A stretch of DNA of 64,000 bases from NCBI RefSeq assembly GCF_022581195.2, contig NC_061456.1:12960501-13024500 (forward strand), read 5' to 3'. Made by a program: the position numbers and the translations under genes. The notes beneath the pieces are model-generated. The model had not been told where the DNA came from, made no database searches, and saw only the letters and a program-made list of their open reading frames with translations. Origin of the DNA: Helicoverpa zea. Lineage: Eukaryota; Arthropoda; Insecta; Lepidoptera; Noctuidae. Positions 26,301 through 37,239 of this stretch are shown here, in pieces (the stretch's first letter is position 1; each line of letters opens with the position of its first letter).

Positions 26301-29300
26301 TTTTAGAACTGCTGATTAACGTAAAATGTCAAAGAAAAAAAAACTAAATGTGAATCTGACACATGGTTTTTTTTTTCTAAAATAAATAATAATGTTATAA
26401 TTATTGCCACCTGCTCTACGTTAAATGGGTAGGCTTTAATATTTTTATTTTTCCGAGAAATGAAAACTTGATAAATATGCATATTAGGAGGCTGTTAATA
26501 AAATGAACGTTTAATGCAAATTACTGTAGGATTCACCTAACGATGATCTAAGTAAATGTCAAAGAGATAAATAGGCAGTATATTTATTTTTCTATTTATA
26601 TATTTTTTTAATTTAATCGCACGACTATCTATATATATAAAAATGAATTGCTGTTCATTAGTCTCGCTAAAACTCGAGAACGGCTGGGCCGATTGAGCTG
26701 ATTTTAGTTAAGAATAAAAACCTAAATTGATTCTGTCTGGGAGAACCTTAACATACTCGATAAAATATTGCTTTAACAAAAGAAAGAAAGTAGGCACCTA
26801 AAATTACTACTATTTTTATGTTTATTTTTTTTTTTGTTATTTTCATGAGTACAAAAAAAAAATCCAGTACAATTGTTGACGATGTCAAGTTGCACTGCTG
26901 ATCCTCTGAAATGACGTTAGTAACCTTAAACTTTTATTAAAATCAGATCTTTTAACCTTATAATATGTTTTATGAGGTAACGACGGATCTTTACTGGATA
27001 AAATTTTTTGTCTTTCTTATAACTTCAATGATTAAGAACTAATTTGCATAATTCTAGACACGATTGACCTTTGATTTTTGGAAATATATTGTCTTAACAT
27101 TCTGCGTATAACACAGAGTTATTAGTTATTGCAAAAAATGGCTTATTCACTAGTATCTATTGATCGTTGCTGTTTAATACAAATGATGATCTAAAAATGG
27201 ATTTCCCAAAGTTTTTTCTTGCCGATTATTTCAGGTTTTTTCTTTTTTGCTTCTTAATTCGGCAACTCAAACCACTTGGTACTCTAGTCAGTGTTTTAGT
27301 TTTTTTAATAGTATCATAGTGTATTTCAGCATACGTGATTCGTGATTAGCACAGAAATTGGGTACCCCTTATTATTTCTACGGAATAAGATTTACACCTA
27401 GGTCTGGGAATTATTCTGAATACGGACCAACAAAACCTAACTAAGGTACGAAACAAATGAAGATGGTTTGAAGACGTAAGTAAATATGGAAGCAAACTGA
27501 CTGTCCCGATACATCTTCTAACTATAATGCAACCGTTTCAAATAAATTACACTATCGAAGCGAAAAACTCACACAAAACGAAACCACATTACTTACAACA
27601 AAACCTCTTTCTCAACTCAGACTCCAATAGCCATGCATCAAAATTGTTTCCTAAGAGCATCAGCATACAGCAAACTTTTAGTCGGCCGATTGTTTGTTTG
27701 GGCTCAAAAATCAATACGCACATTACAAAGATACAGGTACCTATTTATTTAGCCGGTATCAGATCGACTGAAAACTTTGATTGAGATAAAGGTATCAAGT
27801 ATTCTTTTAATAAAAAAATTGCCAACCATCGGGTCAACTCTCGGCAAACTGTTTAGTCTACAGTGTGCTCCTAAAGGTACTTTTAAATAAAAAAACACGC
27901 ACACAAACTTACATAGACATTACCTACGTTAAAAAGAGGTGTGACGTAATCTTTATGAGAAAGGTGAGTTACAAAAACGCACAAATAATGGTTGATGCTA
28001 CAAACTGGTTTGCAGCCGTGAACTTGAATGTAAGCATGCAGGTTTTGTGGCTATGAGAACAGCGGACTGTGAAGAGCGATTTTGTGTGCTTTTTTTGGTA
28101 GTGGGTTTGTTGATTATTTGTTACACGATAGTTAAGTTAGCAATCACGGTAGAATAAAGAATAAGCTATCCATCTATCACAGCTAAGTAGGACATCAGGA
28201 ATGAAAATGTAAAAACATGACTGTTAGAAACATTCCATTCATTCCATAGATATTAGAAGAAAGTGTTTATGGATCATTCTGAGCAGGACAATATTTATGA
28301 CTGCCTCGTTGGTCTAGTGGTCGCAAGCGCGGCTGCTGTGCCAGAGGTCTCGGGTTCGATTCCCGGGTCGGGCCGAAATCACTTTGTGGGTTTTTTTAAA
28401 CTTTCATAAAGCAGCCCGTAGTCTGGAAGTTGGTGATTGATTCACCCGTGCATCGGAGAGCACGTAAATGTCGGTCCTGCGCCTGATCTCTCTCCGGTTG
28501 TGTCGGATTGCCGTCCCATCGGGCTATGAGAGTGAAGGAATAGGGAGTGCACTTGTGTCTGCGCAAATGCTAGTGCACTATAATATGTCCTGCGCAGCTG
28601 GCTGATCTCCTTAGATAAGAACAGCCGCCGTGGCCGAAATCGGCCGTGGACGCCATTATTTATGGAAAATAATAGAAGATTTAAAATTAGAGGGAGATAG
28701 CACCAATATCTAAGTTTGTGAAGATATCACCAAGAATGCTCCATGTACCCTAAATTGATTTAATAACTACAGCCACTTTTAGAAGAACTTATACCTATTT
28801 ACAATGACAAACTTCACTGCTGAAGTAAGGATTGGAGCTGTCCCAAAAAATCTAACTTTATAGCTCAAGCCTGCCAAAATACGGCCTTGTAACACTAATT
28901 GGTATTCCGTGTAAGTAAATATACCTATTTCTAGACCAAACCGTTTAGAACTGTTCGGCAAACGTGGTTTTACAATGCGGAACGAAATAAGGTACCTAAG
29001 TAAATCGTCTGTACGATAGTCACTACGTGTGTTCTGTGGGGCTATAGGATTTTATGGTGCTGGGCTATGGGACTTACATGGGCTTGTCATGTCCTTAACA
29101 TACATGGGAATGACTTTAGAGAGGAACTCTATGTAAAATTATGGTGATGTTTAGTGCTCCTTGATGGACAAGACCTTTCAAACCAAAATAAGAAAATACC
29201 TTTAAGATATTTCGAAAGAAGAAATCAAAAGGCAAATTCAAAGAAGTAAGGCTCACATATACCTACCTATTTGCACTTTAAAATGATATCAAAATTAGTA

Positions 29301-32300
29301 GAGCTATTGCTTCTGCTCTTACCATTATTGCTATTAACCTTAAGCTAAAATGGAATTCAATATTTCATATTATTTATTCGGAAGCACATCTCAGTGGCGT
29401 GCACTTGGAGAGGCCTATGTCCAGCAGTGGACTGCTATAGGCTGATGATGATGATGATGATGATGAAGCACATAAAGTACCTACTCCGCCGAGCTTTTGT
29501 TTCAATAAGCTGTGTTATTCAACCTTATCCGATTTATAAAGTAGGGATGCTTTTATTGTCATTTTAATATTCTCAGTTTTATACGCCACCTCTCCAAAAA
29601 CATAACTCCTTACCAATCAAACATTCCCATAAAAACAAAAACCGATCAAATCGTCCGAACGGCCGAACCTTCGAAACATCTCAAACATATAACCACTAAC
29701 AGCTTATAATCTATAGACACAATAACTGGATTGCCACCCATTACTCCCAAGGTCCAATCGAAGGCATACAGGAACAAAGGTGAAGCTCATGAATATGTAT
29801 GAGGATCAAGAAATATTGTCATGTCTGCTCATCGCGTTTGTCATTTCAACACTTGACAAGCAAGCTAGATTTTCCTGCTTGATGGGTAAAAATGACCATG
29901 ATAGCCTGCTACTTTTGTACCAACGCATTGAAGAGTAAGCTAATCATGCTATAGGGATTTCTCAATATCCTGTAAGGTTGTGAAATAGATGTCGGAGATG
30001 AAAAAAATCTGTTTCGTGCTCAATTTATTCTTAAGTTACTAAAGCACTGAATCTTATGTTTTTATTTGATATCGGCCTTTGCAGACTCTTATGAAACGCC
30101 TCACTAGTTGCACGGTTCCATAAACTTGGTGTCATGGAGAAGAGCCTGCCGAAAACTTCATGAACTCTCTTTTTCGGAAATAAAATATGTTTTATAGGAC
30201 TCGGTTAATTTATAGCGAGTTCAATAGTTATTAATTCGTACTTTTTGGCAATAATGTCTACAAAAGATGACTCTCATAGTCTATTGAGCTTTGATATGGG
30301 AAAAACCTGTCCACATCACTCAATTTCAATATTAAACAGCTTGTCTTAATTCATCACTATAATGTGTTCCGTACATATGCATAAATAAATCACTGTAGAC
30401 TTTTATTCAATAGAAATATTCATTTCCAGATGTAGACTAACTATAAAAATACATTTTTCTTAAGTTTCTTGAATGATTTGAAAATATATTATTCTTATGA
30501 TGCGAGACCTTGCTATATTTCTAAATAGTTGAAATATTTTGACTAAAAAGATTGTCATAACTATTACCTAATCACGGAAGAAAGACAACATACAGACAGT
30601 CTTTTGTTATACAAATTTTTGGACGGAACTCTGAAGGTGCAAAGTCTGTAATATTTTTTAGATTTTTTTTTATGATTAGTTGCACGGATATCCACTAAAC
30701 TATTGATTGATGTTCTTTTAATAATTGCTAGTAATGATATTTTTATTATTATTTAGTTTTTCTTAATACATAATGATCGTGTTGTTTTGATAACAAAAAT
30801 ACAACTTGTATTCACACTGATGATACAGGAAATTTTATTTATAGATGTTGTTTGAAACTACGCCGCATTTGCAAAAAATATAATATGATCTTTTAACAAA
30901 AAGAATTAATAAAAATAATTGATGCGTAGATTCTTAACGTAGAATCTGACACCAAGAACAGTATTTTAACTGAGGATAAAAACGCGAAGGTGTTTCCACC
31001 ATATCAAGAAATTTTAAGTACCTGTCTTCCATTCTTTGTTTGACACCAAAACCCGGTAGATACTACTACTTTAAATTCTATAAAACAGAAAAACAGGTGT
31101 AATTTCTGCCTTTATCTGAATTTATCGAGACAAAAGATCTACGTTTTTCCTGGCAAGGCTTTAAACGAGTATCTTATTAACACTTTACCTTCCAGAAACA
31201 TAATAAACTAGCAGCCTTACTTATAAACGTGAATTAAATATAAGTAATACTTAAGGGCTGTTTAAGAAAATTCTTACTTATAAACGTTGCTTAAGCATGT
31301 CTTAACTAACATTTAATCACTACTTAAGACTTTAAGTAGTGATTAGTTAAAATGTTGCTTAGAAGGTGATTAGAGATTTTATAAGTAAGGGGGTAGTAGT
31401 TTAAAAGTAAAATTACGTATTTTCTGAGAAAAATACTAAAATGGTAAGTAAAGAGTTTCACTCACTCAAACTCAAACTTATTTATTTTTGCCAATATGGG
31501 TACCTGCATGTGAATCTTAGCTTTGTAATTATGCACTATCTTTTAGCAGTGGCTAACCAATATTTTCCACAGTATAGGAAGAGACATCCTATTATTCGAT
31601 TTACCTATTTAATTTCAAGAAGCGGAAGTATTATGAATGTGCTTGTTTGTTTTGTCTGCGTTCTCAGAAACGGCTGAGCTGGTTTATGTGCGATTTCGTG
31701 CTAATGAATTGGTGACATAGTGGATTTTGTTATTTGAGTTTTAGCAAGGTCGTGATGAGTGATCCGGATTTTGGCTAGATTTGTATTTTATATGGTATGT
31801 TTGTCATGTTAATTTTACAGTTCAATACAAAGGGTAATCAAAAGTACCTTTTTGAAAACGAGTTTTTCATTACTGTTTTCGATTAATACGATTTTAGAAA
31901 CTGTAACAAAATTATTTTCTCAGTTTGCTGAGTTTTATATAAATAGAATTTCATCAACGATTATTACCTCTTTACATGATTATTTTCCTCTATTGCCTGA
32001 TTTTTTATATTTTTTTGTGGTTCTGACATCTTATCCAGTCCTGTCAAATATCACTAGCAAAAATGACGGAATTCTCTGCAAAATTACTGTGAAACAAATC
32101 TATAGGTACTGTTTTCTTTTGGAAATTCAATATCACGTGAGTACATGTTTTCTTTTATTTTTTTATTATTACATATTGACTATCACGCTGTATCCTACAT
32201 ACGGAGGATACAGCTGGTGTAGGTACTGGTAATTATACGTAAATTAAACTACAGAAATTATACATAAAATATCTCCAGTTTCGCCAAAATTTTACTAAGT

Positions 32301-35184
32301 CAAACGGATAGGTAGATGGACGACCTGACCAAGGTTCTGACAAAGAATGACTTAACCCAGAAAGTAACAATATGAACGATTCACTGAACACAAAACCTCG
32401 CAATTTCTTACAAGTTTAAGGCTAGTTGCGACTAATTCACTGCCTGTTTGACCCCTAAATCCCTATTACCTACTGAATTACAATAGGCCTCACAAAGGGA
32501 AACCGCTTTGGGAAAACTGCTGACCATTCCTGATAAATGTCCAAAGATCTATCTATAAAACAGGTATAGCCAGGAAGACCAGCTTACAAAACATCTGTCT
32601 ATCTAGAGAATGTAGAGAAAAAGTATAAAAAATAGTCGTTAAGACTATTAATAAAATCATTAATGAATTCAGTCGCCTTGACAAGCGGGTTAGTGATCGC
32701 TGTAATAAATGATAATTGAGATGAATAGTAATTAACAAATATGCTATCTCGTCATCTGATACCTAAGCCGTGTTTTACGGTCATTAGGTGTGGGTAAAAT
32801 GTTTTCTTATAATGACTACAAGATTTTAATTCTAGGCTGAAAATTTCATAATATCTAGCTAGAGCCAGATAGTTAAATATAACTGCTTATAATAGGTATG
32901 CTTCAGTCTGAACTCCAACTCTGGATACAACTTATTGTATTTCTACTTACATAATTATGTACCTAATTCTATTGTGTATTCTCATACAAACTCTAATTCT
33001 ATTTTAAGTTTCATACAATTTAAGTGCATATTTTATTTCTCTCCACTGAATGTCCCTCTTGGCACAATTACATTTACATTTCTAAATTATATAATATTTT
33101 AAAACACGATATCTGATGTATCTCCAATTTTCCAATAAATTATCTCGATCCCTAATGATATAGCACAAGAATGTTTGCCCCGAAGCGTGCGTGTGCGCAG
33201 GCGTCCGTCGTAGTTAGAAAATTGGTTTCCGGACGGGACTGTTTTAGTTTCGATTTACATAAGTTCAGTATTCTATTATAACTATGTGAAAGGGTTAAAG
33301 TTTAAAGTATTTTATTATTGATAAAAAATAGAAATGTGTATTGTGGGAAGTCGCAGGAGTTCTTACACATCCCGATAGGAATTTTAACAATTTCTTTATC
33401 TAGCTAGAAATGTAGGTATGGCATATTTACAATCAATACCAGATAAATAGAACTGGAATTTCTATTATAATAAAGTATTTCAGCCAATCCTTCACAAAAC
33501 CTTGTCACATTATGCATCATCAATGACAATTCAATTTAAAAACCAGATGTGTATTTTCGAGGTCAAAAGATCTCAAAAAATCTAGTGAGCAATGTGGTAA
33601 GTTCTAGAAATTCACACATTTTCTATCGTATACCTAATAACTACGACCATGACACTGAATTAATATTTAAATGTCAACTTTATTATTACCTGATAATAGA
33701 AAAACTTCGATAGCATTGTGAAACGTAGATAAGTAATAAAAATAAATATTAAAAAAAGAAAACTTATAAGTTTATCGCTTTATATAAAACATGAACATGT
33801 GTATTAAAATCTAGAATGTTCCATTTAAAAATCGATTAATAATAATAATATTTAATCACCTCCGTAAAACAAATAACGTACATGAAAAACTTGTTAACGT
33901 CGTATAAAAACTAGCATTAATCAATAAGGTACTTTATTACTTGATTAATGATGGTATTATGTCAACAGAGCAAGTGTGAACAATATAATTGTTGTTAACA
34001 AAAAACTTTCAATTATCTTCAAAATCAATTTGTATATAATCGCATAGATCACGTTCGATCTCACGTGTATTTTACGAACACACAGAGACACACAAATTAC
34101 CACTTCTCAAGTATGTGTACAATATCGTAAGTAAATACAATGTTGACAAAATCATCGATCATTGTAATACATATTGACTAGAATTTGTCCCCGACTTCAG
34201 ATGTACTTATAGACTTTGATTTATAGTGCCTTACTGCTTATCCCACATTATGATTAGCGTAACCATGGTCAATTTTCGTAAATCTTAAGGCCCAATTGTG
34301 CCATTTAACTATAACGATAACTAAAGCATAACCAGCTGTATACTGCCGCCCTTTTTTCAAATCGTCATTTTACCCTTAAAGTTAAATGGTGCAACTCACT
34401 CACAGTAAAAGAAATAGATTCAGACGTTTTGGTACTTGGCTCAGTACAACTATAAGCTTGGTATCGTTATCCTTATGTCAAATGATCAGATATACAAACT
34501 TTTTAAAAGTCATTTGTTCTATATTAAAAAGTTATAATGTACTTACATTCCAAGTTATATGTGGATAATGTAATGTTTATGTACCTAACATTCTATAGTA
34601 ATTGTTTGTCGCGTAAATTGAAACTGATCACAGACTGTATGGCGACATTTGCGCCCACGCTTTTACAAACACATAGGTAATACCTAATTATCTGCATATA
34701 CCTACTACACTCGTAGTAAATACTAAAAATAGTATTACAATTGAATGGCTGAAAACAACCATGAAAATTTATATCCATAAGTTCAGCTGTATTCTTCTAC
34801 GTAGGAAAATACTAAGTTTTATTAATTTAACCTAACTTTAAAAAGTGCTTATTATAAAGGAAACTTAAAATATTTGTAGCTAATATTAACATTGTTATTT
34901 CACAAACAAAAATAGACGAAGCACTTAAATTATGCATATTTAATATGCAGCTTAATCCCCGCTTGGTTTTTTTTCAAACGACTTTAAAAATAAGAGGAGA
35001 ATAGGAGATGCTTTTAATTAGTCGTCAACTTTTTTTAAATAAAAAAATAACCGGCAATTTATAATTTCCATAAAACCACATTAATCTCCATTTAAAAAAT
35101 TTAAGTATCTGAAAATTAAATAGGTACAAATAAAATCAATAAATCGAAACTCACCACTGCAGCTAAAATCGCAAAGCGTAGCAT
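11336..35184 (-). CDS. RR-type cuticular protein, chitin-binding (314 aa, 7 coding exons)
   Basis: Exons, in transcription order: 35155-35184, 20543-20680, 20117-20224, 19538-19696, 19097-19293, 11773-11965, 11336-11455. All junctions are GT-AG and all phases agree; the start is the ATG at 35184. Exon 1 plus the start of exon 2 encodes the signal peptide (MLRFAILAAV then VVFASG). Residues of exons 4-5 form a Rebers-Riddiford chitin-binding domain: a Gly-rich GSGVVSGSYVYQVPG core, then a YYAD..GF motif and ENLP-like end. An Ala/Glu-rich helix and a Gln/Tyr/Asn-rich region follow, then a Tyr/Pro C-terminus. Known: such proteins are exported by epidermis and bind chitin in the cuticle. The motif looks closer to RR-1 (softer cuticle) than RR-2; this is inference. 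Intron 1 is about 14.5 kb and intron 5 about 7.1 kb. Confidence 0.92.
11966..15525. other. Left part of the cuticular-gene intron 5: decayed repeats
   Basis: Holds a tgtttgtc microsatellite (about 12164-12198), a Helitron-like fragment (12690-12790), a GC-rich LINE-like fragment (13440-13840) and an eroded SINE A copy (15050-15235). The Helitron-like 3' end at about 15490-15529 has a gcccacgc...gcgggc hairpin, then CTAG and T. The 110-codon frame at 13066-13398 is AT-rich and unrecognised, and I treat it as chance. Confidence 0.5.
13440..13840. mobile_element. GC-rich non-LTR retrotransposon fragment
   Basis: An abrupt GC-rich block in AT-rich intron DNA without an intact frame. It contains ctgacactccctcac at about 13801-13815, the same 15-mer found in the retroposon with a TSD at 45.56-45.73 kb (reverse strand there), so both probably derive from tails of related LINEs. 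The clade is not determined. Confidence 0.45.
15613..16194 (-). pseudogene. LINE C-terminal part: Cys/His motif and restriction-like endonuclease
   Basis: About 193 codons, displaced one frame from the RT frame and without its own ATG (it opens at TTG). It starts with a C..H..C-type knuckle followed by YLHRHN. Then come a KPDIVVIDR segment, IVDVAVPHDENL, and KYLDLAHEV about 25 residues later. The spaced PD, D and K residues are those expected of the PD-(D/E)XK-like nuclease that nicks the target in R2/R4/Dong elements. It ends at TAG near the 3' UTR. In an intact element it would be continuous with the RT. Confidence 0.8.
16169..18781 (-). pseudogene. LINE reverse transcriptase frame (about 870 codons), frameshifted at its end
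   Basis: The frame is open for 870 codons and shows the RT signature: a QNGC..GSR block near residue 430, FQGDSLSP near 520, and the YMDD catalytic box near 565 (bases about 17078-17089). The thumb and a basic N-terminal region of about 300 residues are also present. The frame opens at GTG next to the TAA tract, so the true ATG is missing or lies in lost 5' sequence. It stops at 16169 just where the Cys/His motif should begin, while the next frame resumes that motif. A small indel at about 16180-16200 therefore separates RT from endonuclease. Probably a recent copy, but inactive as read. Confidence 0.85.
19781..19912. mobile_element. MITE with ~40-bp imperfect inverted repeats
   Basis: Left tacaacaaaaacttttaaac...gttgaacacttgtctaa and right ttagacaagcgttcaac...gtttttgtagta are inverted copies with a few mismatches. 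It lies in intron 3 of the cuticular gene. A half copy with the same end and the internal gaccgttttgcagccac lies at 48.95-49.02 kb. Confidence 0.65.
25750..25985 (-). mobile_element. 5'-truncated SINE, family B
   Basis: The body read on - matches the copies at 28.3 and 36.7 kb (gcgcaaatg...gtgcactataatatgtcctgcgca), with the tRNA-like head missing and a gat-rich tail at the left. Confidence 0.7.
26630..26765 (+). mobile_element. Helitron-like 5' end
   Basis: Begins A|TCTATATATATAAAAATG and continues with ctcgctaaaactcgagaacg, the kind of 5' start seen in many lepidopteran non-autonomous Helitrons (from memory). No matching CTAG end was located, so the right border is arbitrary. Confidence 0.4.
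27660..27870. mobile_element. Old MITE relic related to the 10.1-kb MITE
   Basis: The left side (acttttagtcggccgattg...caaaaatcaata) aligns with the reverse strand of the 10.1-kb element. The right side ends with the inverted-terminus remnant tttagtctacagtgtgc. Many mismatches indicate age. Confidence 0.45.
28300..28656 (+). mobile_element. tRNA-derived SINE, family B, full-length
   Basis: The head ctcgttggtctagtggtcgc (A box) and ggttcgattcccgggtc (B box) resemble a tRNA, but the sequence runs on into a non-tRNA body of about 280 bp, so it is a SINE and not a tRNA gene. It is flanked by an 8-bp duplication, tatttatg (28292-28299, 28657-28664). Confidence 0.8.
29390..29464 (+). mobile_element. 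75-bp 5'-truncated LINE tail with (GAT)n end
   Basis: Contains gcgtgcacttggagaggcc and gtccagcagtggactgctat, then a gatgat tail. Exact 9-bp flanks, gaagcacat, lie at 29381-29389 and 29465-29473, so it is a complete, heavily truncated insertion. Confidence 0.7.
31215..31390. mobile_element. MITE with ccttacttataaa termini
   Basis: Termini CCTTACTTATAAA and TTTATAAGTAAGG are exact inverted copies 176 bp apart. The interior holds a second palindrome, cactacttaa/ttaagtagtg. Non-coding. Confidence 0.6.
34293..34390. mobile_element. MITE relic
   Basis: ttgtgccatttaac (left) and gttaaatggtgcaa (right) are inverted with two mismatches, about 95 bp apart. It resembles the family at 35765-35867 (ggttgcaccat). 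Confidence 0.45.
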
Positions 35185-35300
35185 TTTCGTTCGTTCAACG
35201 TGCACAATAAACTAGCTTCTCACACAATTCAAATATACTGATATACAGGCGAGAGATGCGCAGGCACATCTATATACCGTCGCAGCCTCCTCTGACGTCA
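35185..35300 (-). promoter_or_regulatory. Core promoter and 5' UTR of the cuticular protein gene
   Basis: Read on -: a CRE-like TGACGTCA at 35293-35300, a TATATAGA box at about 35269-35276, and the arthropod initiator TCAGT at 35237-35241, about 33 bp past the TATA box. A short 5' UTR leads to the ATG at 35184. Spacing and order fit a focused insect promoter. A GC-rich, CpG-bearing segment (35285-35340) lies just upstream. The role of the CRE is inference. Confidence 0.7.
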
Positions 35301-35764
35301 CGCACCCCGCACTCCGCCCCTCGCCCCGCAGAACTCGTTCCGAAACCCATCTTCACGACATCTGACCTTCGTGCAACATACATCGACGTTTTTACACCAA
35401 AACTAGTATTTGTTTGTTTTGAACTCACCAATGTATGACGCACTGCACTAGCTGACAAATGCGCCTGATTTGTTTGTAATAGATCCCTTTTTTTTACTTA
35501 CTACCGTCACTATATTTCGAATTAGATAAATGTGACTAAATTCTTGAAGTGCAGATCATTGGCCGAAAGCAAAGAAGCCGGCTTTAGAATTTATTTGTTG
35601 TGATATGCACCAAAATTTTACAGGCACAAAAATAAATCTTAGCGATAACTTAGCTCAAATTATGGAGGGACTGTACTGTGACTGGGAGGGACTGTCGTAA
35701 CATGATTATGATGTTTATTTAGGAGAGTTTTTCGTGGTCATGATGTAATACTCGAGCATGGCTA

Positions 35765-35867
35765 AGGGTGGGTTGCACCATGTAAGTTTAATGATAACGA
35801 AACCCCCAGTCGTCAAATTACCGCCAATCGGTCAGATCAGCAATCAGCTATTGGTGCAACCCACCCT
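35765..35867. mobile_element. MITE with perfect 16-bp TIRs and TA flanks
   Basis: AGGGTGGGTTGCACCA (35765-35780) and TGGTGCAACCCACCCT (35852-35867) are perfect inverted repeats flanked by TA on both sides, as expected of a Tc1/mariner-type target. 103 bp, no coding content. Confidence 0.8.
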
Positions 35868-36667
35868 TATGCTCTGAAAGAAGAAGAAGAAAGTTACCAA
35901 CCTTCTCTTTGCTCATCTTGCAAGAAAGGAAGTAGGTTGTCAAAAGGGTTTTCTCCAAAGCAAAGAAATAAGACGTTAAAGAACCTCAAATGTTTTCGGC
36001 TGCTTGTCTCAAGACTTCTTCTCAAGTACGTACATGTTTGTAGCCTGATGAAATCTTCAGCCCTCATTAGGAAAGACCCCAGTACTCTTTGATCTTATCT
36101 AACTCAACCTTGGTAAATAATAAATTAAATTAAGTAAGAATTACATTTACACGTTATAAATCTTAACCAAAAAAGTAATTCTGAAAAACCGTGTTTTTTT
36201 TTCAAAACTTAATTCAAATTGAAATGCTATTTTTTAACCAGAAACAACAATCTGTGAATGGGTAGTTTGTTTTTAAAATTCTCATAGTGTGTCTATCTAC
36301 GTAACTCCTGTTAATATTTTTATTAGTTCTGAACTATTTTTGATGTCAGACATATCCATTTTTGGGTGATCAATATTGCTCAGATAACCAGATCTATCTG
36401 CTTTTGGTAAAGCTATATTAGCATTTGTGTCATTATAAATCAATATTATATAATATACTTATAAAAGCGTAAACACGAAATCTAGGTAAAAATTTAGTAG
36501 GGATCTTGCACATTACATTTTTTCAGGCGCCGCGATATATCGCGATGTACGCACGTTCGCTAGTAACTTCTAACAATCAATTTACGTACTGACGGCTCCT
36601 AAACTTAAAGGTGCACAAAAGAAAAATTAAAACTTCTTTAAGTTAGGTATACTAATATAACTATGTA

Positions 36668-36955
36668 ACTGCCTCGTTGGTCTAGTTGTCGCAAGTGCGC
36701 CTGCTGAGCACGAGGTCTCGGGTTCGATTCCCGAGTCGGGCCGAAATCGCTTTGTGGGTTTTAGAAGACTTTCACAAAGCAGCCCGGAGCCTGGAAGTTG
36801 GTGATTGCTATGAGAATGAAGGAATAAGGAGTGCACCTGTGTCTGCGCAAATGCTTGTGCACTATAATATGTCCTGCGCAATTGGCAAATCTCCTTACAT
36901 GTTCTCATGTAAGGAGATTAGCCGCCGTAGCCGATAATCGGCTAGGAGGATATCA
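36668..36955 (+). mobile_element. tRNA-derived SINE, family B, internally deleted
   Basis: Same head as the 28.3-kb copy with a few changes (gtctagttgtcgc; gattcccgagtc). It lacks about 80 bp of the body (the gcatcggagagcacg...cccatcggg part) and ends with a gat/atc-rich tail. Confidence 0.8.
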
Positions 36956-37043
36956 TCATCATCACTAATATTTAAGAGGTTTATTCTATAGAAAATACAA
37001 AGGATTTTTTATGATACACAAATAAGTTAAAAGGTTTCATCTA

Positions 37044-37239
37044 TCTATACTAATATTATAAAGAGGAAAACTTTGTTTGTTTGGTTGTAATGGATAAACT
37101 CAAAAACTACTGGACCGATTTTAAATATTCTTTCACCATTAGAAAGCTACATTATCTGCGAGTAACATAAGCTATATTTTATCCCGGTGCGGGCAGTATT
37201 TCCCACGGGACGCGGGTAAAACCGCGGGAAAACGGCTAG
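37044..37239 (+). mobile_element. Non-autonomous Helitron-like element
   Basis: Starts TCTATACTAATATTATAAAG after an A and ends CTAG before a T, the A|T target and TC...CTRR ends of Helitrons. A short hairpin (cgcgg-gtaaaa-ccgcg) lies about ten bases before the end, as in Helitrons. 196 bp, non-coding. Confidence 0.7.

Larger units (their letters stand above)
20681..35154. other. First intron of the cuticular protein gene (~14.5 kb)
   Basis: Very AT-rich, with no convincing exon on either strand; the longest frames (60-126 codons) look random. Recognised inserts: SINE B fragment (25.75-25.98 kb), Helitron-like 5' end (26.63 kb), MITE relic (27.66-27.87 kb), SINE B (28.30-28.66 kb), LINE tail (29.39-29.46 kb), MITE (31.2-31.4 kb), MITE (34.29-34.39 kb). 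A GC-rich patch at 33.18-33.25 kb and one at 24.30-24.34 kb stay unexplained. Roughly 20.7-25.7 kb and 31.4-34.2 kb hold nothing I can name. Confidence 0.6.

Noticed and set aside
28302..28375. Possible tRNA genes (also at 36.67, 56.55, 49.14 and 6.25 kb)
   Set aside because: A and B boxes are present, but the sequence continues into a shared SINE body with target duplications; no free tRNA 3' end.
36531..36544. Perfect palindrome cgcgatatatcgcg
   Set aside because: Short, with no second copy or linked gene; not enough to call an element or binding site.
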